Shown: positions 33,527 to 45,295, counted from the first letter of the stretch. The stretch: 64,000 nucleotides of DNA from Juglans regia (GCF_001411555.2 NC_049901.1:12286681-12350680); one strand, 5' to 3'. Notes: generated from the sequence alone by a model not told the origin. Translations and numbers: made by a program.

Positions 33527-35869
33527 TTAGAGGGCAGTGAGAAAAGATGTCGGACTGGGAGGGATTGGAATATCAACAGTCCCTTCCAACATATGTAGAA
33601 CCTTCTTCATTGAAGGACGAAGTGACGGCTCATCTAGAATGCACCAGAGTGCTACCTTAACCATTCTTTCCAATTGTTTCTTGTCGACCACCTCATCATT
33701 CAAAAGTTTGCCTAGCTCGCCACACTCAAAGCAATGGTATGCCCATTCTTCAAGGAGTGCTTCTTCCTCGGGAAGATCAAAGTCCGCATTCCTTCGGCAA
33801 CAAATAATCTCCAAGAGCATAATTCCAAAGCTATACACATCTACTTTGATTGTCACGGGCAGGTTCCGATGCCACTCTGGTGCGACATATCCTTTTGTGC
33901 CTCTTATGTCGGTATATGTTTTGGTTTGGTCTGGTTTCAGCAACTTCGCTAATCCGAAATCAGCGAGTTTTGCACAACCATTCTCATCCATGAGAATGTT
34001 ATGTGGTTTTATGTCGCAGTGAATGATCTGTGGCTCACACTCTTCGTGGAGATAGAGAATTCCTTTTGCTATATTGCGAGCAATTTCAATTCTTCTATCC
34101 CAAGAAGGTCGTTGTTTTGATGGCTTGAAGAGTATATCCGCAAGTGAACCGTTGCTCATGTAATCGTACACCAAAAGCCTATTCGGTCCATCATGGCAAT
34201 ACCCGAGTAAACGGACTAGGTTTTTGTGATGTGTTCTCCCAATAACTTTCACCTCTGTCTGAAACTCTCTTTCCCGCTCGGTCAACAATTTGTCCAGTCG
34301 TTTGACGGCCACCATCTTCTCGCCATTCCATATTGCCCCTCTATAAACAATCCCAAAAGCTCCTCTACCAAGCTCTTCCTTGAAACCATCGGTCACTTTC
34401 TCAAGCTCTACATAAGTATATGATTTTGGAGCAACATCCTCACCCAAGCCAACTTGTTCATTGTTAGATTTGTTTTTGTTGGCCCGAACACGATATTTGT
34501 AACCTACAAATCCAGAAACTGCCAAGACAATGCATGCAAATGCAATCAACGAAACACCAATAATGAGGATGTCCACTCGATTCTCCTTGTTACTTTCTTT
34601 CGGCACAATTGGATCCGTAGAGAGTGAAGACTTGCCTACCTTGATGAGGGCTACGCTCGAGTCACCCTGTTTTCTTCTTCCAAATCTCAAAGGAAGCCTT
34701 TGTTTCCAACACTCTCCGTCTTTGTACAATGCAGCTTCACAGTTACAGTCCCTCAAACATGCTTGTCCACATTCTTCTTGGGTTAGAGATATTTGGATAG
34801 AATAGTTAGCATTTTCCCATACGGTATTAGGCTCTACTTCCATGGTATATCCGGAAACTGCTTCATTGCTTTTGCAACTTATAGAATCAAAATTCCTTTC
34901 ACATCCTGAAGCCCAACTATCTTCGTTAACATGTTTGAATTCGGGAAGACATTTGCAGCCAGCATCTTGATCGTATAGAACACAAAATCCATTGATGCCA
35001 CAGAGACCCCCAGGGAGACACACATCGGTCGGATTTGACCATGTGGCGTTCCAATCACCATTCTGATCCAGATTGTACGAGTAATGTCGTGAGATGCCGT
35101 CAGGGTCAATTGTCAAACGATAAATTATACCTTTTGTTGGACTTCCCTGTGTAATATTCACTATATATATTCTGCTTCCATTGAGCAAGTAGAGGTGACC
35201 ATCAGTATCAAAATTGAGTGAAACACTAGGTCCTTGTCCAGGAACACCAACTCCCCCATAACCATAATCAAGTGTGAGTGGGGTTCCAACCGGGTACATT
35301 GCCAGCCAGCCATCTTGTTGCATTATGAGACGAAAAATGCCTGTTGAGTGGTCGGTGTCCGAACGACTGGAAAACAGCACTTCGTCGGTCTTGAGCTTCT
35401 GACCTGGTAAGAAGGTGTCGGTTGGATGGTCGAAACTCTGCCAAATTGTCGAGTTATCAGAGTCATAGAGAACAAAGTTGCCCGAATCCAGCATCGATGC
35501 AGCTGCTGCAGCAGCTTCGGGACTACTAGCGATCGTGGTCTCGCTGCCTTGTGCCGATTGCAGAATTAGCCGTCCGTCGCTTGTGAAGTTCAATTTAACA
35601 TCAACGGGAAGTGGAGGATCGTCTCGATTGGCTGTCCAGACCACAGTCTTTTGTGGAATCCCGGAAATAAAAACCCCGACAGCATAGTCGTTGCCCTGCT
35701 TGTAGAATCCAAAGGCATATAGACCAGAATGTGATAGCCATGAAGAGTTGGTACCACCGGTGCCTGTAGGTGTTAACAAAGAACCTGGCCTGATAACGAG
35801 TTGCCCATCTTGTTGAGCTTCTGCAATGAAAATTGCTAAGAAGAAAAGAAGAAGCAAGATGGTTGCCAT
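33527..35869 (-). CDS. G-type lectin S-receptor-like Ser/Thr kinase (LECRK/RLK1 type), intact
   Basis: A plasma-membrane receptor kinase of 780 residues in one coding exon, as usual for this subfamily. Order: signal peptide MATILLLLFFLAIFIAEA (1-19); bulb-type lectin domain about 30-165 (TVVWTANRDDPP, IWQSFDHPTDTFLPGQKL); S-domain; EGF-like cysteines about 284-323; PAN-like CGQACLRDCNCEAALYKDG; membrane span 433-456; kinase from about 497 with glycine loop GRGAFG (501-506), Lys523, HCD (617-619), DFG (637-639) and APE (663-665). HCD in place of HRD makes it a non-RD kinase, a type frequent among immune receptors. All catalytic residues needed for activity are present. The ATG at 35869 is chosen because an in-frame ATG at 35920 lies within the likely intron acceptor. 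Relatives act in pathogen or insect defence; the ligand here is unknown. It is the only intact member of the local array. Confidence 0.93.
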   Translation of the reverse strand: MATILLLLFFLAIFIAEAQQDGQLVIRPGSLLTPTGTGGTNSSWLSHSGLYAFGFYKQGNDYAVGVFISGIPQKTVVWTANRDDPPLPVDVKLNFTSDGRLILQSAQGSETTIASSPEAAAAAASMLDSGNFVLYDSDNSTIWQSFDHPTDTFLPGQKLKTDEVLFSSRSDTDHSTGIFRLIMQQDGWLAMYPVGTPLTLDYGYGGVGVPGQGPSVSLNFDTDGHLYLLNGSRIYIVNITQGSPTKGIIYRLTIDPDGISRHYSYNLDQNGDWNATWSNPTDVCLPGGLCGINGFCVLYDQDAGCKCLPEFKHVNEDSWASGCERNFDSISCKSNEAVSGYTMEVEPNTVWENANYSIQISLTQEECGQACLRDCNCEAALYKDGECWKQRLPLRFGRRKQGDSSVALIKVGKSSLSTDPIVPKESNKENRVDILIIGVSLIAFACIVLAVSGFVGYKYRVRANKNKSNNEQVGLGEDVAPKSYTYVELEKVTDGFKEELGRGAFGIVYRGAIWNGEKMVAVKRLDKLLTEREREFQTEVKVIGRTHHKNLVRLLGYCHDGPNRLLVYDYMSNGSLADILFKPSKQRPSWDRRIEIARNIAKGILYLHEECEPQIIHCDIKPHNILMDENGCAKLADFGLAKLLKPDQTKTYTDIRGTKGYVAPEWHRNLPVTIKVDVYSFGIMLLEIICCRRNADFDLPEEEALLEEWAYHCFECGELGKLLNDEVVDKKQLERMVKVALWCILDEPSLRPSMKKVLHMLEGTVDIPIPPSPTSFLTAL

Positions 35870-35910
35870 CACCTCAGAATTATTCCCTCTACGTTTTTCT
35901 TCCCCTCGCT

Positions 35911-37800
35911 GTGTTTTCAAATTGGAGAATGAGAATAATGTTCATCAATCAAAGAATGCAATACGCCTCTATTTTCATTGATTAAAACAAGAGTTTTTTA
36001 TGTCTACAATTTCATGTCGAAATTGTTTGTAATTGCTAATGAAATTTTTAGGTCTTCCGATTTTCTTGATTTATTTCTAGAAGAATTACGTGGATAAACA
36101 AAGTGAATTCGAACCCAAATATTACATGGATTAGAGCACGAGCATTGGTTTCTCTACATGCATATTTAAAATCACATCTTTTAAAGATTGATTTTATATA
36201 ACAAGGAACACTCCCACATTGAATTATGCATCGTTGAACCAAATAATAAAAAAATATTTTTATTTTTTAATTAAACCTTCTTTTGTTTTTTGTTTTTTTT
36301 TTGTTTTTACAATTAGTACCATGTGCTAAAAAATAGAAATTCTATATATTTAATTATTACAAATTTCATATATCCAATTTTATCAATAAATATTAATATA
36401 TAAAATCAAAGCACGTATAAGAATATATTTATCAATTACCTTTCTAAATCAATCAATCCAAAAAAAAAAAAATCAATAATCACCAAGTACACAAAATGCA
36501 AGTGAACACACCCATTAATTATACATAAATAAAAGTCTATATAAGTATTTTCTTTATTTTTTCTTTGAAACTGGTTCACTGTACTTGGCTGAGATGCGAC
36601 ATTATAGTTCTATTCATAGATGTGGTCATGTCGTTTTATGTTTTATATGAGATTTATAACGCTAAGCATTTTTCACATTAGCAATGATTTTTCTATATGC
36701 ATATAAAAAATCACATATTTTAAAAATTGATTTTGCATATCAAGAAAATTATTGAATTATACCTCTTTGAACTAAATAATAATAAATTATTATTATTATT
36801 ATTTTCCTAAAATTAGTTTTTCTTGATATGCTTCAAATAAGCAATTACCATATTATTTTTTGTTGATATGCTTCAAATAAACAATTATCAATCTGGTTAG
36901 AACACTTTCATTGAATTAGTTAAAGTTAAAGTATATTTTTTGTGAATGTAAGATGAATTTAACTTTTAACTATTACATTCACATAAATCTCAACATTGGA
37001 ATAGTCATTTTTTCATTATATGACAATAAAATAATAAAAGATGAATTTGGCTTTGGCTATTCACATTAAATCTCTACATTGGATTATCTATTTATTCATG
37101 AGTAATTAATAATTTCAAAATTATTTTATTTTTTTTAATTATGAAATTATATATTTTATCATATTTTACTATTTATAATATTATATATTAATTAGTAATC
37201 ATATTATAATTAAATTATGGGTTAAAAATAGAAACTAGAGAGATATTGATGGAGACCTCAAGAGAGAGAAACAAATAATATAAAATAGATTTGATGAATA
37301 AACAGTATCTTTCAAATTTAAAAATTACTTTAGAAGTTATTGTAGCTATATTCCAAATATAGCTATTATAATGTAATACATTTTATGGCTCAATAGCTAA
37401 ATTCTCATTAGATTTAATTTTTAGCTAATCCAATCAGAGTGCTCTTAAGTCATCTTTGATTAATTTCTTTGTTTGTGCTGTTGTTGAGAGAAAGATTAAA
37501 GGGTATGAGAGAGAAAAAAATAGTAAAATAATGTTTAGAGAGTGAATATTATTTCTTTAAATTTGAAAAAAACACGAGTTCGTATCATATTGTTTATAGC
37601 TATGCAAAATTTTAAATATACATAATATAATACAGGTTAATTTGAAGAGATATTACGTAAATATGAAAATGAATATGAAGAAGCATTAATAGAAAAAAAA
37701 AAAAAAAAGCAAATAACATAAAGAATGAAAGCTTACAATAGTGAAAGTTGATGTCGAAGAAAAAAGAAAAAAGAAAAAAAAGAAAGCTGATGACCCGTAC
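35911..37800 (-). other. Probable leader intron of gene B
   Basis: The donor GTACGG begins at 37800 and the acceptor CACAG ends at 35911 after ctcattctcc-type pyrimidines. The block is paralogous to 3002-4817 and carries the Tourist-like MITE at 36900-37444. No coding sequence inside. The intron assignment rests on conserved splice sites in two copies, not on transcript data. Confidence 0.5.
36900..37444. mobile_element. Tourist/PIF-like MITE, copy 2
   Basis: 545 bp with the same ends as 3958-4459 and TTA duplicated at 36897-36899 and 37445-37447. It has about 40 extra bases near 36995-37060 compared with copy 1. It sits at the paralogous position, so it predates the duplication of the two upstream regions. 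Confidence 0.75.
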
Positions 37801-37947
37801 CTTCTCTTTTGAAATCTGTATTGATACACGTCCGTTTTGATCAAAGGTAGCGACAGGAAATACTGTGAAACTTGTAATACATATAATATGAGAGAGTTTT
37901 GGGATGGAAGAATGAAGATCACACCGAGAACCAGACATGGATTTATA
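37801..37947 (-). promoter_or_regulatory. TATA box and leader exon of gene B
   Basis: The TATA word ctataaat (37941-37947 on the opposite strand) and the exon up to the donor at 37801/37800 match 4818-4964 with few changes. The exon is open in frame with the coding exon after splicing, but its only in-frame ATG is next to the TATA word, so a leader role is more likely than an N-terminal extension. Confidence 0.5.
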
Positions 37948-38541
37948 GAAATAAGAGCACACAAGGCCTGCCTACAAAAGAAAAAAGCACACAAGGCGTG
38001 AAATGGTGCATGATTGTGGGGCCGGCTGGGAAAAGTCTTGCATAAGATCAAGACAAAGCATGGCCGCCGGTGGAAGGATTGTCCTGTTTTTTGCATTTTG
38101 AGCACGCCCAATAGATATTCATTCTATTATTTAAAACATATTATCAAATTCAATTTTTTTATTTTATATAATAATTTGTACAATATATCATACATTAATT
38201 TAACTATTTTCTTTTCATATCATTTAAATATTATATTTTTTATTCATTTCAAATATTTTTCTTAATTATCAATAATATCTTCATATTCTTTTATATTTAC
38301 AATATCTCTCCATATACAACATCATATAATTATATTATATTTTAAATTAATCTAAATTTATAAATCAAATTAAAATATAAATTAATTTAAAAAATAAAAA
38401 AAATAATTATATTAAAAATAATCCAAATTAGAGGGTTTTTTTTTTCCAGATGAGAGTATATATATATATATATATATATTTGATTTTTTTTTATATAATT
38501 TGTAGCAATTCTAAAAAAATACATATTTGATATTAAAATTA
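37948..38541. repeat. Distal upstream module of gene B
   Basis: The sequence from 37943 to 38110 matches 1190-1317, 4965-5098 and 46253-46376. From 38110 to 38541 it matches 47030-47434, including gatgagagta-(TA)n and gtagcaattc words. A (TA)n run lies at 38457-38480. It is cut at 38541 by the 5.9-kb element. Confidence 0.6.
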
Positions 38542-38602
38542 GAGTCCTTCTATATAGAATCCACTGTAGTGGGTGCACATAATGCACTCACTACGTGGAT
38601 GC

Positions 38603-38633
<31 letters not shown>

Positions 38634-38639
38634 GAAATT

Positions 38640-39050
38640 TAAAATCAAAACGTGCCAATTTGAAAATCTGAATGTATTTTCATTCCCCCGCGAAGCACCC
38701 TGCTCCTTCGCAACCCACGTCTGCTTCCACAACCCAGCACCTCCCGGCGACGCCGTCTCTCGTCAGTGCCACCGAGCGGCGCTCCTCCGTCTGCCCAGCG
38801 CCTCCACTGTCCCTCGAGCTCGTTGAACGGAGCAAACAAGATTTGAATCATGCGAACCCTCCTTCCTCGCCACGAACCCACGTCCATCAGCTTCCTCTTG
38901 CCAGTGCCAGCTCACGACTGCGTCTCTCTGTTCAGGGCCAAATCGCGACGCTCGTACGTCTGCCCAGTGCCACCACTCCCCGCGAGTTGATTGAACGGAC
39001 CAAACCAGCGACGGGACTGAGTGCTCTGTTTCGCCAAATGGTTTGCTAGG
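38640..39050 (+). other. GC-rich leader-like exon with tandem duplication
   Basis: A GC-rich block opens the element on the left and ends at a donor-like gctag|gtaaat at 39050. A unit containing cgtctgcccag and a later gttgaacgga or attgaacgga is duplicated with a period of 169 bases (38788 and 38957). Open frames on both strands are low-complexity and not conserved with anything I know. Confidence 0.4.
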
Positions 39051-39457
39051 TAAATATTGTAGTACCATTTTCCCATCCGTACATGCTATGTTCTTCATGT
39101 GTACATCGAGATGTGATTTTTGTGTTTTCTGAGATGGGTATGCTTTTCCAGAAAATTAGGGTTCGTAACTGCTCTTGTGCGTGCGCATTGCTATTATTGA
39201 GGCACATTTTGTGGTAAGTTAATGGACATCATTTTTTTTTTTATGTTTTTATTTTCAGAAACATTTCCTATCTCTCAATGTTTGTTTTCCTTGTATGATG
39301 CAAGCAAGCATTGTTTACTAATGGCAGTGTACAAGCTAACATAACTGGAAAAAATATGTCCCATGTTCGGGATCAGTATACCAAAGTAAATGGTTCTCCA
39401 ACAAGTTTAATGGATTGTATTAATTCGTATCCCAAAGTAAATGGTTCTCCAACAAGT

Positions 39458-39770
39458 TTAATGCAATTCTCCACCATCTAACCACTTCAGCGTAGGCACA
39501 ATCTTGACCAAAAATGACTTTAATTTTTCATCAGCGACTGCATTCCCCACAATATCTAACTGTGTCAAGCTCAAGCCTCTAAATATTACAAAAGCTTCCC
39601 AATAATTTGCCAGGTTGACATCACCAGTCACCATTTCATCACGAACCCAATCAATTTCTTCTGTATGACACAAAGGCGATGAACACAGATACCATGTTCA
39701 TCAATCGAGTGTGAACCTAACTGGTTGCATGAAATATCCAACACTTTATCCAACTCAAAAGAACCTCAAA
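39458..39770 (-). pseudogene. Captured gene fragment, leucine-rich C-terminal segment
   Basis: The minus-strand frame contains NLANYWEAFVIFRGLSLTQL, then DIVGNAVADEKLKSFLVKI and PTLKWLDGGELH, the pattern of a final leucine-rich repeat and cap. From memory of the family it resembles the C-terminal leucine-rich part of the plant Rab geranylgeranyltransferase alpha subunit, but that is not certain. The preceding segment (39690-39770) continues the similarity in shifted frames (LCSSPLCHTEEIDW; LDISCNQLGSHSIDEH). No start and no catalytic part: a broken fragment carried in the transposon. Confidence 0.5.
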
Positions 39771-42700
39771 TTTTTTATTTATTTAATTTTTTTACTACTC
39801 ACAGCCCGCTTGATTTTCTCTCTTCCTCTCCCTCTGTTTCCATTTCAAACTTCCCTGGTTTTTTCTCTTCCCCTTCCCTCGCCAAGGTAATAGTTTAGAA
39901 TGAAAGTTGAAGATCCTCAATTCACTTGTCACCTGCAAATGAGTCTTTTTTTTTTTTTGGCAGAAGAAAAAGAGAAATTCCTTAGGAGGTGGCCAATGAA
40001 TTGAGATGAAGTGGTGGCAAATATACGATACTTAATGAACTAGTATTGGCAGACTACTTTTAACAAGATGTTCACATTATATGGTGCGATAAGTTTACAT
40101 ATTTTTTAGACAAGTAATTTTATTGAATGCTCCTATTGATTTTTCTCGTCAGGTTTGTTTTCTAGTTTTCATACAGAGTAAAATCTAAGTAGAGTTTTGT
40201 GCTGATCATTCGGTGCCTTATCCTTTATACTTGGGATTTCCAGTATGGTCCACATTCATTAATTCCAAGATGAACTTCACGTTACAGGTATTTGGCTCTT
40301 CTTGCAAAGTATCCTGTGTCAACAAAAGCTCTAACATCTGCACTTTTAACTTTAATTGGAGATTTAATCTGTCAGGTACACTTTCAACCAAACAAAACTA
40401 TAGATATCTGGTATTTCTTTGTGAGGTGTTTTAAAGATTAATGACTTTCTGTACTCATATCTTCCTAATTATCCAACTAGAAGTTAGGATAGAAAACTTT
40501 CAGTTTAGCTTTCGTAACTGCCTAAAATGAGTCTAGGATGCCACGTCCTGGATGAAAGTAACAGTAAGAGGGATTTCTATGTTATGGTTGTTGGGGGATT
40601 TGCAGGGAAGGAAATGAAAGTTTTTTTTCCTGTTTCATCAAGCCAGTGATTTTGCTCTTTTTCGATAAATCTGAAGTGGCTTTCTGGGTTTTCATTTGTT
40701 ATGTAAAGTGTTGATGTTGTCTATATATATCTAGTGTTTGGTTGATGAGAGTTTTAAAAAATAATAGAGAATTTATTGGCTGAATGATCTAAAAATGTAT
40801 AAGCTTAATCTATCATGCAATTTTCTTTTCTTGGTTGGGTTGGGAATTTTCATCTGTAGAAAATGGAATTCCTTCATCTTTCAATATGGCTTGGGAGGGT
40901 AAGAATGTTGTGACAACTGGGTGAAAGATTATTTCTGGTGCTGTTATTAATGTTTATTATCCACTTGGTTTGGCTCTGGTGTCAACAGATTTTTTCAACT
41001 GTGGTTGTTAGCCTAAAGAAATGAGGTAGCAAGTACTGTTTTGGATGAGTTATCTACTAGTCACAATTATTTAGAAACACAGATTATGAGTTGAAGAGCC
41101 TCTGTTTTCACTTTTTGGTCACAACACTCTATGCCTAGTTTCCTATTTCTTTTTAGTATCTTCGAATGAATTGTTTTCAACCATGAAAAAACCAATATGC
41201 CGCAAAGAAATGGAAAGTGAAAAATGACCGATTCTATGCTAATAATTGATAATGATACTAGGGGATTTCTAAATATCTGATGTTGAAGCTACGTTGTTTG
41301 CAGGAATGTTATTTACGAAAGTTATTGGGTTGGAAGTGCAAAGAAATTGCTCTTTGGTTCCCCGAAGGCCCTGCTAACTGGGGGAGTAGCCTACACCCTT
41401 GGATCTATGAGTAAATGCTTGATTAAGTTGCTTGATGCCCATCGTCCTATTTTCATTTGTTGTTAGACTATTTTGAGAAGCTAGTTATGAAGTTTTGACC
41501 TGGCTGGGTCATACCTATTTCCTTAGAACATTAGACTTGCTGCTTATCATTTAATGTAACGATATTTATTAAATATAAAGTTGGATGTGGGTTTGCACGG
41601 ATGGATGGATGGATTGATTTAACCCATTGGATGATAACAATACTTGGGAGAAATGTGGACATGCTGTACGGATGGCACCAATGTGTCATCTGGAGCTTTC
41701 CAACAAGCCACTTAAATTCTCATTCATTTACCATTGCAGATGACGATTTACAAGACAATCTCACTGAGAATAGTACATATTTCTCAAAAAGAGAACAGAG
41801 GACTCGAATTTCATACACTGGCTGAGAACATCCTAACCATAATTTAGGTGCCCAAAAACAATACATGTAAAATGAGGTTTCTTTGCATTTTGGTGCCCAA
41901 GAAGGCACTAAGAGACCGCCATTTATTCAAAACAAATCCCACATTGGTGCCCAAACGTTCTGAAATTGCAAAAATGTTTTAGGGAAGTCAACTGTGGAGA
42001 AATATACATTCAGCATTTAAACTTCCTGCTTGAAATAATTTTTTGTACTTCTCAGCCTTACAAACTCTGGAAACCTACCCTTTGCGAAATCAAATGGTAA
42101 CATGCTGTGGTGAAATCAAGCAATATTTGAAACGAGAAGCAATATACCATATACAATATACCATATACATAAAAACGAGTGTCTCCAACGATGCGATAAA
42201 TCTTGCCGTCACAAGAACAAGTGTCTCGAATGTTGCCGTTAAATGCCATTATGTTAAATCTGAGAACTGTAACACTATTGGGAAAGAAGGCTGTATGATG
42301 GCAATTGTTCCAACCTTGTTATCTCTTCAAGCAATAACTCTTGTTCTAGCTGATGACGCGTCGATTTCATCACCGCCTGTAAGCGGAAAAAATAACAACA
42401 ATAATCTCAATTTGGTAAATCTTCTGTTCCACCATTAAGCAAATCAAAGAAATGTCTCACAAGCAAGATGACCGTAAACTACAAATTCAATCAACAAATT
42501 GTCACATACATAACTCTGTAAATGAACATCATGAACACAATAACTGCAGATGAAATTTTCAAAGTACTGGTGGGATTGTGGCCCCAACCGCCCAAATGAT
42601 TGATCATTGGACAGTCTGAATGCACTTGTTATTAATGTATTTAGGTCAATGCACCTCTACAACTACTAATATGGGCTGCTGCATGGCAAGGAGATGGTCA

Positions 42701-42880
42701 ACTAAGTACCTAATTTTGTTACTATTTCCACATTTTCCTGAGTCCAGCTCAGTATGAGTTTTCATAGCAAAATTGATCACAACTATACAATAAACATTGG
42801 ACCACAATGACATTTGTCACCATTTGGGAACCTAAGAGGTTTTGAATAAAAAACAAACTTACTGTTAGCCCAAGGATTGG
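39771..42880. other. Element interior, possible further captured exons
   Basis: No complete gene. A word ccaaagtaaatggttctcc is tandemly repeated just before the fragment at about 39380-39460. A possible exon after tttgcag at 41304 contains [19 protein letters not shown] in one frame, family unknown. A short stretch after ttgcag at about 41740 and another on the minus strand near 42290-42380 also look exon-like. None is strong enough to name. Confidence 0.25.
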
Positions 42881-42889
42881 CAGCAAGAA

Positions 42890-42990
42890 GCACTTCTATC
42901 TGCAACAGACGTGCACTGTGAGTACTCGCTCATTGTCCCTAATCCTGGATTCGTCGCCTCTTGCTCTCTTCTTGGAATTTGCATGCTTTC
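42890..42990 (-). pseudogene. Possible downstream exon of the captured RING-CH gene
   Basis: On the minus strand the frame reads YSQCTSVADRSASCCQSLG. Plant RING-CH proteins have a comparable DEYA...CCRS segment downstream of the RING. The match is short and from memory, so this is tentative; position and strand agree with the RING-CH exon at 43550-43640. Confidence 0.3.
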
Positions 42991-43551
42991 TCTGTTAACA
43001 ATGTTTGTATTCATATGGATTAACTAGTTAATGGTGTTACTTATTACGGGAAAACAACAGAAGAAATGACAAATTGGATTAGTCAAAGGGTGCACATTTC
43101 AAAAATTGCAACCATTCCCAAGTTAACAGATTGTAATTATTCTCAGCAAAGTCATCAGGACGTAGAAAGAGTGCAAATTTCATGAAAAGTGCAGCCAACT
43201 CATGTCATCTGCATGCAGAGAAAGCCCCACTCTGACCATTTTTTTCCTTTTTTGTTATCATATTTGTCCAGAAAAAGGGAGAATAAAAAAAGAAACACTA
43301 GCCCCATGTTAACAGAATGATTAGTTGCAAAGCATGTTTTGAACAAAACTAGTTTTAGCAAGAACTAAAAAGACCCAGCTACTTTGAATTTCAAGAACAA
43401 AAATACATAAACATACAACCGAGCGATACATTTTAAACAAAATCCAAAGGAGAAAAAACAAGCGCACACACCAACACAATAGACAAACCTTCCACCCACC
43501 AGACACCAGAGGGAAGAAAAAAAAAAGAACCCAAAATCAATTCCTTTTGAA

Positions 43552-43640
43552 TAAGATAAATTTGAACCATATTTCGCAAGTGGTGTTCCCCTTCTCATTG
43601 CACCACCTTTGTATGCAATCTCTGTGTGCAAACTGAAAAT
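43552..43640 (-). pseudogene. Captured RING-CH (MARCH-type) zinc-finger exon
   Basis: After an acceptor-like run the minus strand encodes [20 protein letters not shown] followed by IW. This is the second half of a RING-CH (RINGv) finger, where the His, Cys, Cys and Cys ligands are in place but the last expected Cys is replaced by Trp. After that the similarity ends, at what would be an intron border. Such proteins are membrane-linked E3 ubiquitin ligases. Only this exon is present, so it is a captured fragment. Confidence 0.65.
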
Positions 43641-43979
43641 GAAAAACAAAATTTTTTTTTTTGAAAATTAAGCAGAAACAGAACATAATCACATCAACAA
43701 AACAAGCAGTAATATATAATTGTATGACTAAACCCAGTAATCTAAAACTAGCCAGGATAGAATGCAACCTTTAATCTCTAGCTAATACTAGATATGCATC
43801 ATCCAGAAACAACCTCATTAATTTCTAGCAAAATACCATTAACTTACAGCTCATTTAACTAAACCCTAGAGGAAAAAAGAGATGCTGTAAACACAGAGAA
43901 AAAAAAATAAATGTATGACTAAACCCTAGAATCACAGAGAAAAAATGAGTAATAAATGGAAGAACTTGAAGAAGATTAT

Positions 43980-44460
43980 TTACAAGAAACTATACATTAC
44001 CCCTCCTGCATATCCGAGGGCTTCGCGTCGGTGAATTGAGGGCTTCAATCTGAGTGTGTCGAACTTGCAGAGAAGAAGAAGAAACCTTAAAGAAGAAGAA
44101 AAAATCATAGAGAAGAAGAAGAAGAAGAAATCACCTACGAACTTGAAATTGCACTGCAGAGGAGCTCGAGGCTTCGGGGGAGGAACTCGAAATCTCAGGA
44201 CAGAGGAACTCGAAATCACAGTGCAGGGCTTCTCGAGAAATCACGTTGCAAAGGAGTTCCGGGGGGTGGGGGAGAAGAAGGAAAGAAACGGGAAAATAGA
44301 AGAGGAAGAAAGAAACCGGGAGGGAGGAAGAAAGAAACGCGGGGGTTGGAGGGAGAGGAACGAAATGGATGAAATGAAAATTCAAAATGAAAATGGCTGC
44401 TTCGTTTGGGGGGGGGGGAGGGGAGGGGGACACGTCATGTGTGCCATTTGGATGCAGGAA
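43980..44460 (-). other. GC- and purine-rich leader-like segment at the right end
   Basis: Purine-rich plus strand (gaagaagaag, ggaggaag) with a run of G at 44408-44417. As a minus-strand leader it would mirror the GC-rich exon at the left end. ORFs on both strands are low complexity and no CDS is called. Confidence 0.35.
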
Positions 44461-44495
44461 ACAGTAGCTTCTACCAAGATTTATTCTTAAAATTA

Positions 44496-45295
44496 ACGTC
44501 AGAGGTGCAAAGTGCGTGGGAAATGTTGGGTGGAAGACGAATAGATGAGAGAAAATAATTAAAAAATTATTTATAACTGTAAATAGCTACTACTAGATGT
44601 AGCAATAAATTATTTATTAGACGTGGTTGTCAATTCGTGAAGATTTATGAAAGCAAGGAAAACTAATATTGGAACAACCATAGGAAATGGCCTCCCACCG
44701 TCAAATCACCTATCATCCAAACTATTTGCCTAATAAAAATAATATAAATTCAAGAACAACAAAACTGTGGAAAATTTGCTCTTCAGCATGTAGAAAGAAA
44801 GCCCAAAAAAGAATTTCTAGCATCTTTGAATTGAGCGAAGTGTCTTGGGATGTCATTATTGCTATTCTTGCGTCTTATCAGGTTTGTTTTGTTTTTACTT
44901 ATTTGGGTTTTTGTGTTTATGATTCTGACTGTTTTATGTGTTGATCTTTACTGGTCCGAAAGGTCATTTGAGCCTATTAATGCGGGATGAATGCCAACTC
45001 AGCACTTCTTTTCAAGTCTTCGTATTCTTTTCAAGTTTCGTTTTTTTCCATGGAGAGAGATTATTGGATAGATTGAGGCATCTCCGAGAAAATTACACAT
45101 GTTCATATAAGGATAAAAGACCGATAAATTAAATCAGTCAGATTAGTTTGGAGTGTAGAATACTCTATTATTATTTATTATTTTAATATTATTTTTATCT
45201 ACTTTTTATTAATATTTAATACTCTACTATTATTTATAAAATATCAAAAATTACCTCACTACTTAGATGCAACCTCAGTCTTCCACCACGCGGCT
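44496..45295. repeat. Continuation of LECRK upstream module U3
   Basis: Resumes the host sequence cut at 38541. 44500-44600 matches 47435-47530; 44625-44720 matches 2125-2219 and 6510-6616; 44745-44885 matches 6640-6850. Bases 45010-45122 hold a word series caagtcttcg ... gattgaggcatctccgag that recurs at 48370-48515, 60648-60730, 62748-62830 and 63375-63450. No gene seen. Confidence 0.55.

Larger units (their letters stand above)
38542..44486. mobile_element. Pack-MULE-like element, 5.9 kb, 9-bp target duplication
   Basis: The 9-bp word ttaaaatta flanks the element at 38533-38541 and 44487-44495. The sister copy of the host sequence near 47427-47434 is unoccupied. The ends are weakly inverted: tagaatccactgt about 12 bases in at the left, and tagaagctactgt about 13 bases in on the other strand at the right. 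A 9-bp duplication fits Mutator-like elements. There is no transposase. Instead each end has a GC-rich leader-like exon, and the inside holds fragments of apparent host genes: a leucine-rich segment near 39460-39670 and a RING-CH exon near 43550-43640. Confidence 0.75.

Noticed and set aside
33215..33598. Plus-strand ORF of 127 codons
   Set aside because: Overlaps the end of gene B on the other strand and the 3' flank; no homology recognised.
35870..35920. Upstream Met at 35920 as start of gene B
   Set aside because: It lies in the likely intron acceptor, and the signal peptide begins only at the Met at 35869, as in copy C.
42043..42438. Plus-strand ORF of 131 codons in the 5.9-kb element
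   Set aside because: No recognisable domain; contains a local tandem of atataccatatac and looks non-coding.
44056..44490. Plus-strand ORF of 144 codons rich in Glu, Lys and Arg
   Set aside because: Purine-rich low complexity inside the Pack-MULE end; the opposite strand is open as well.
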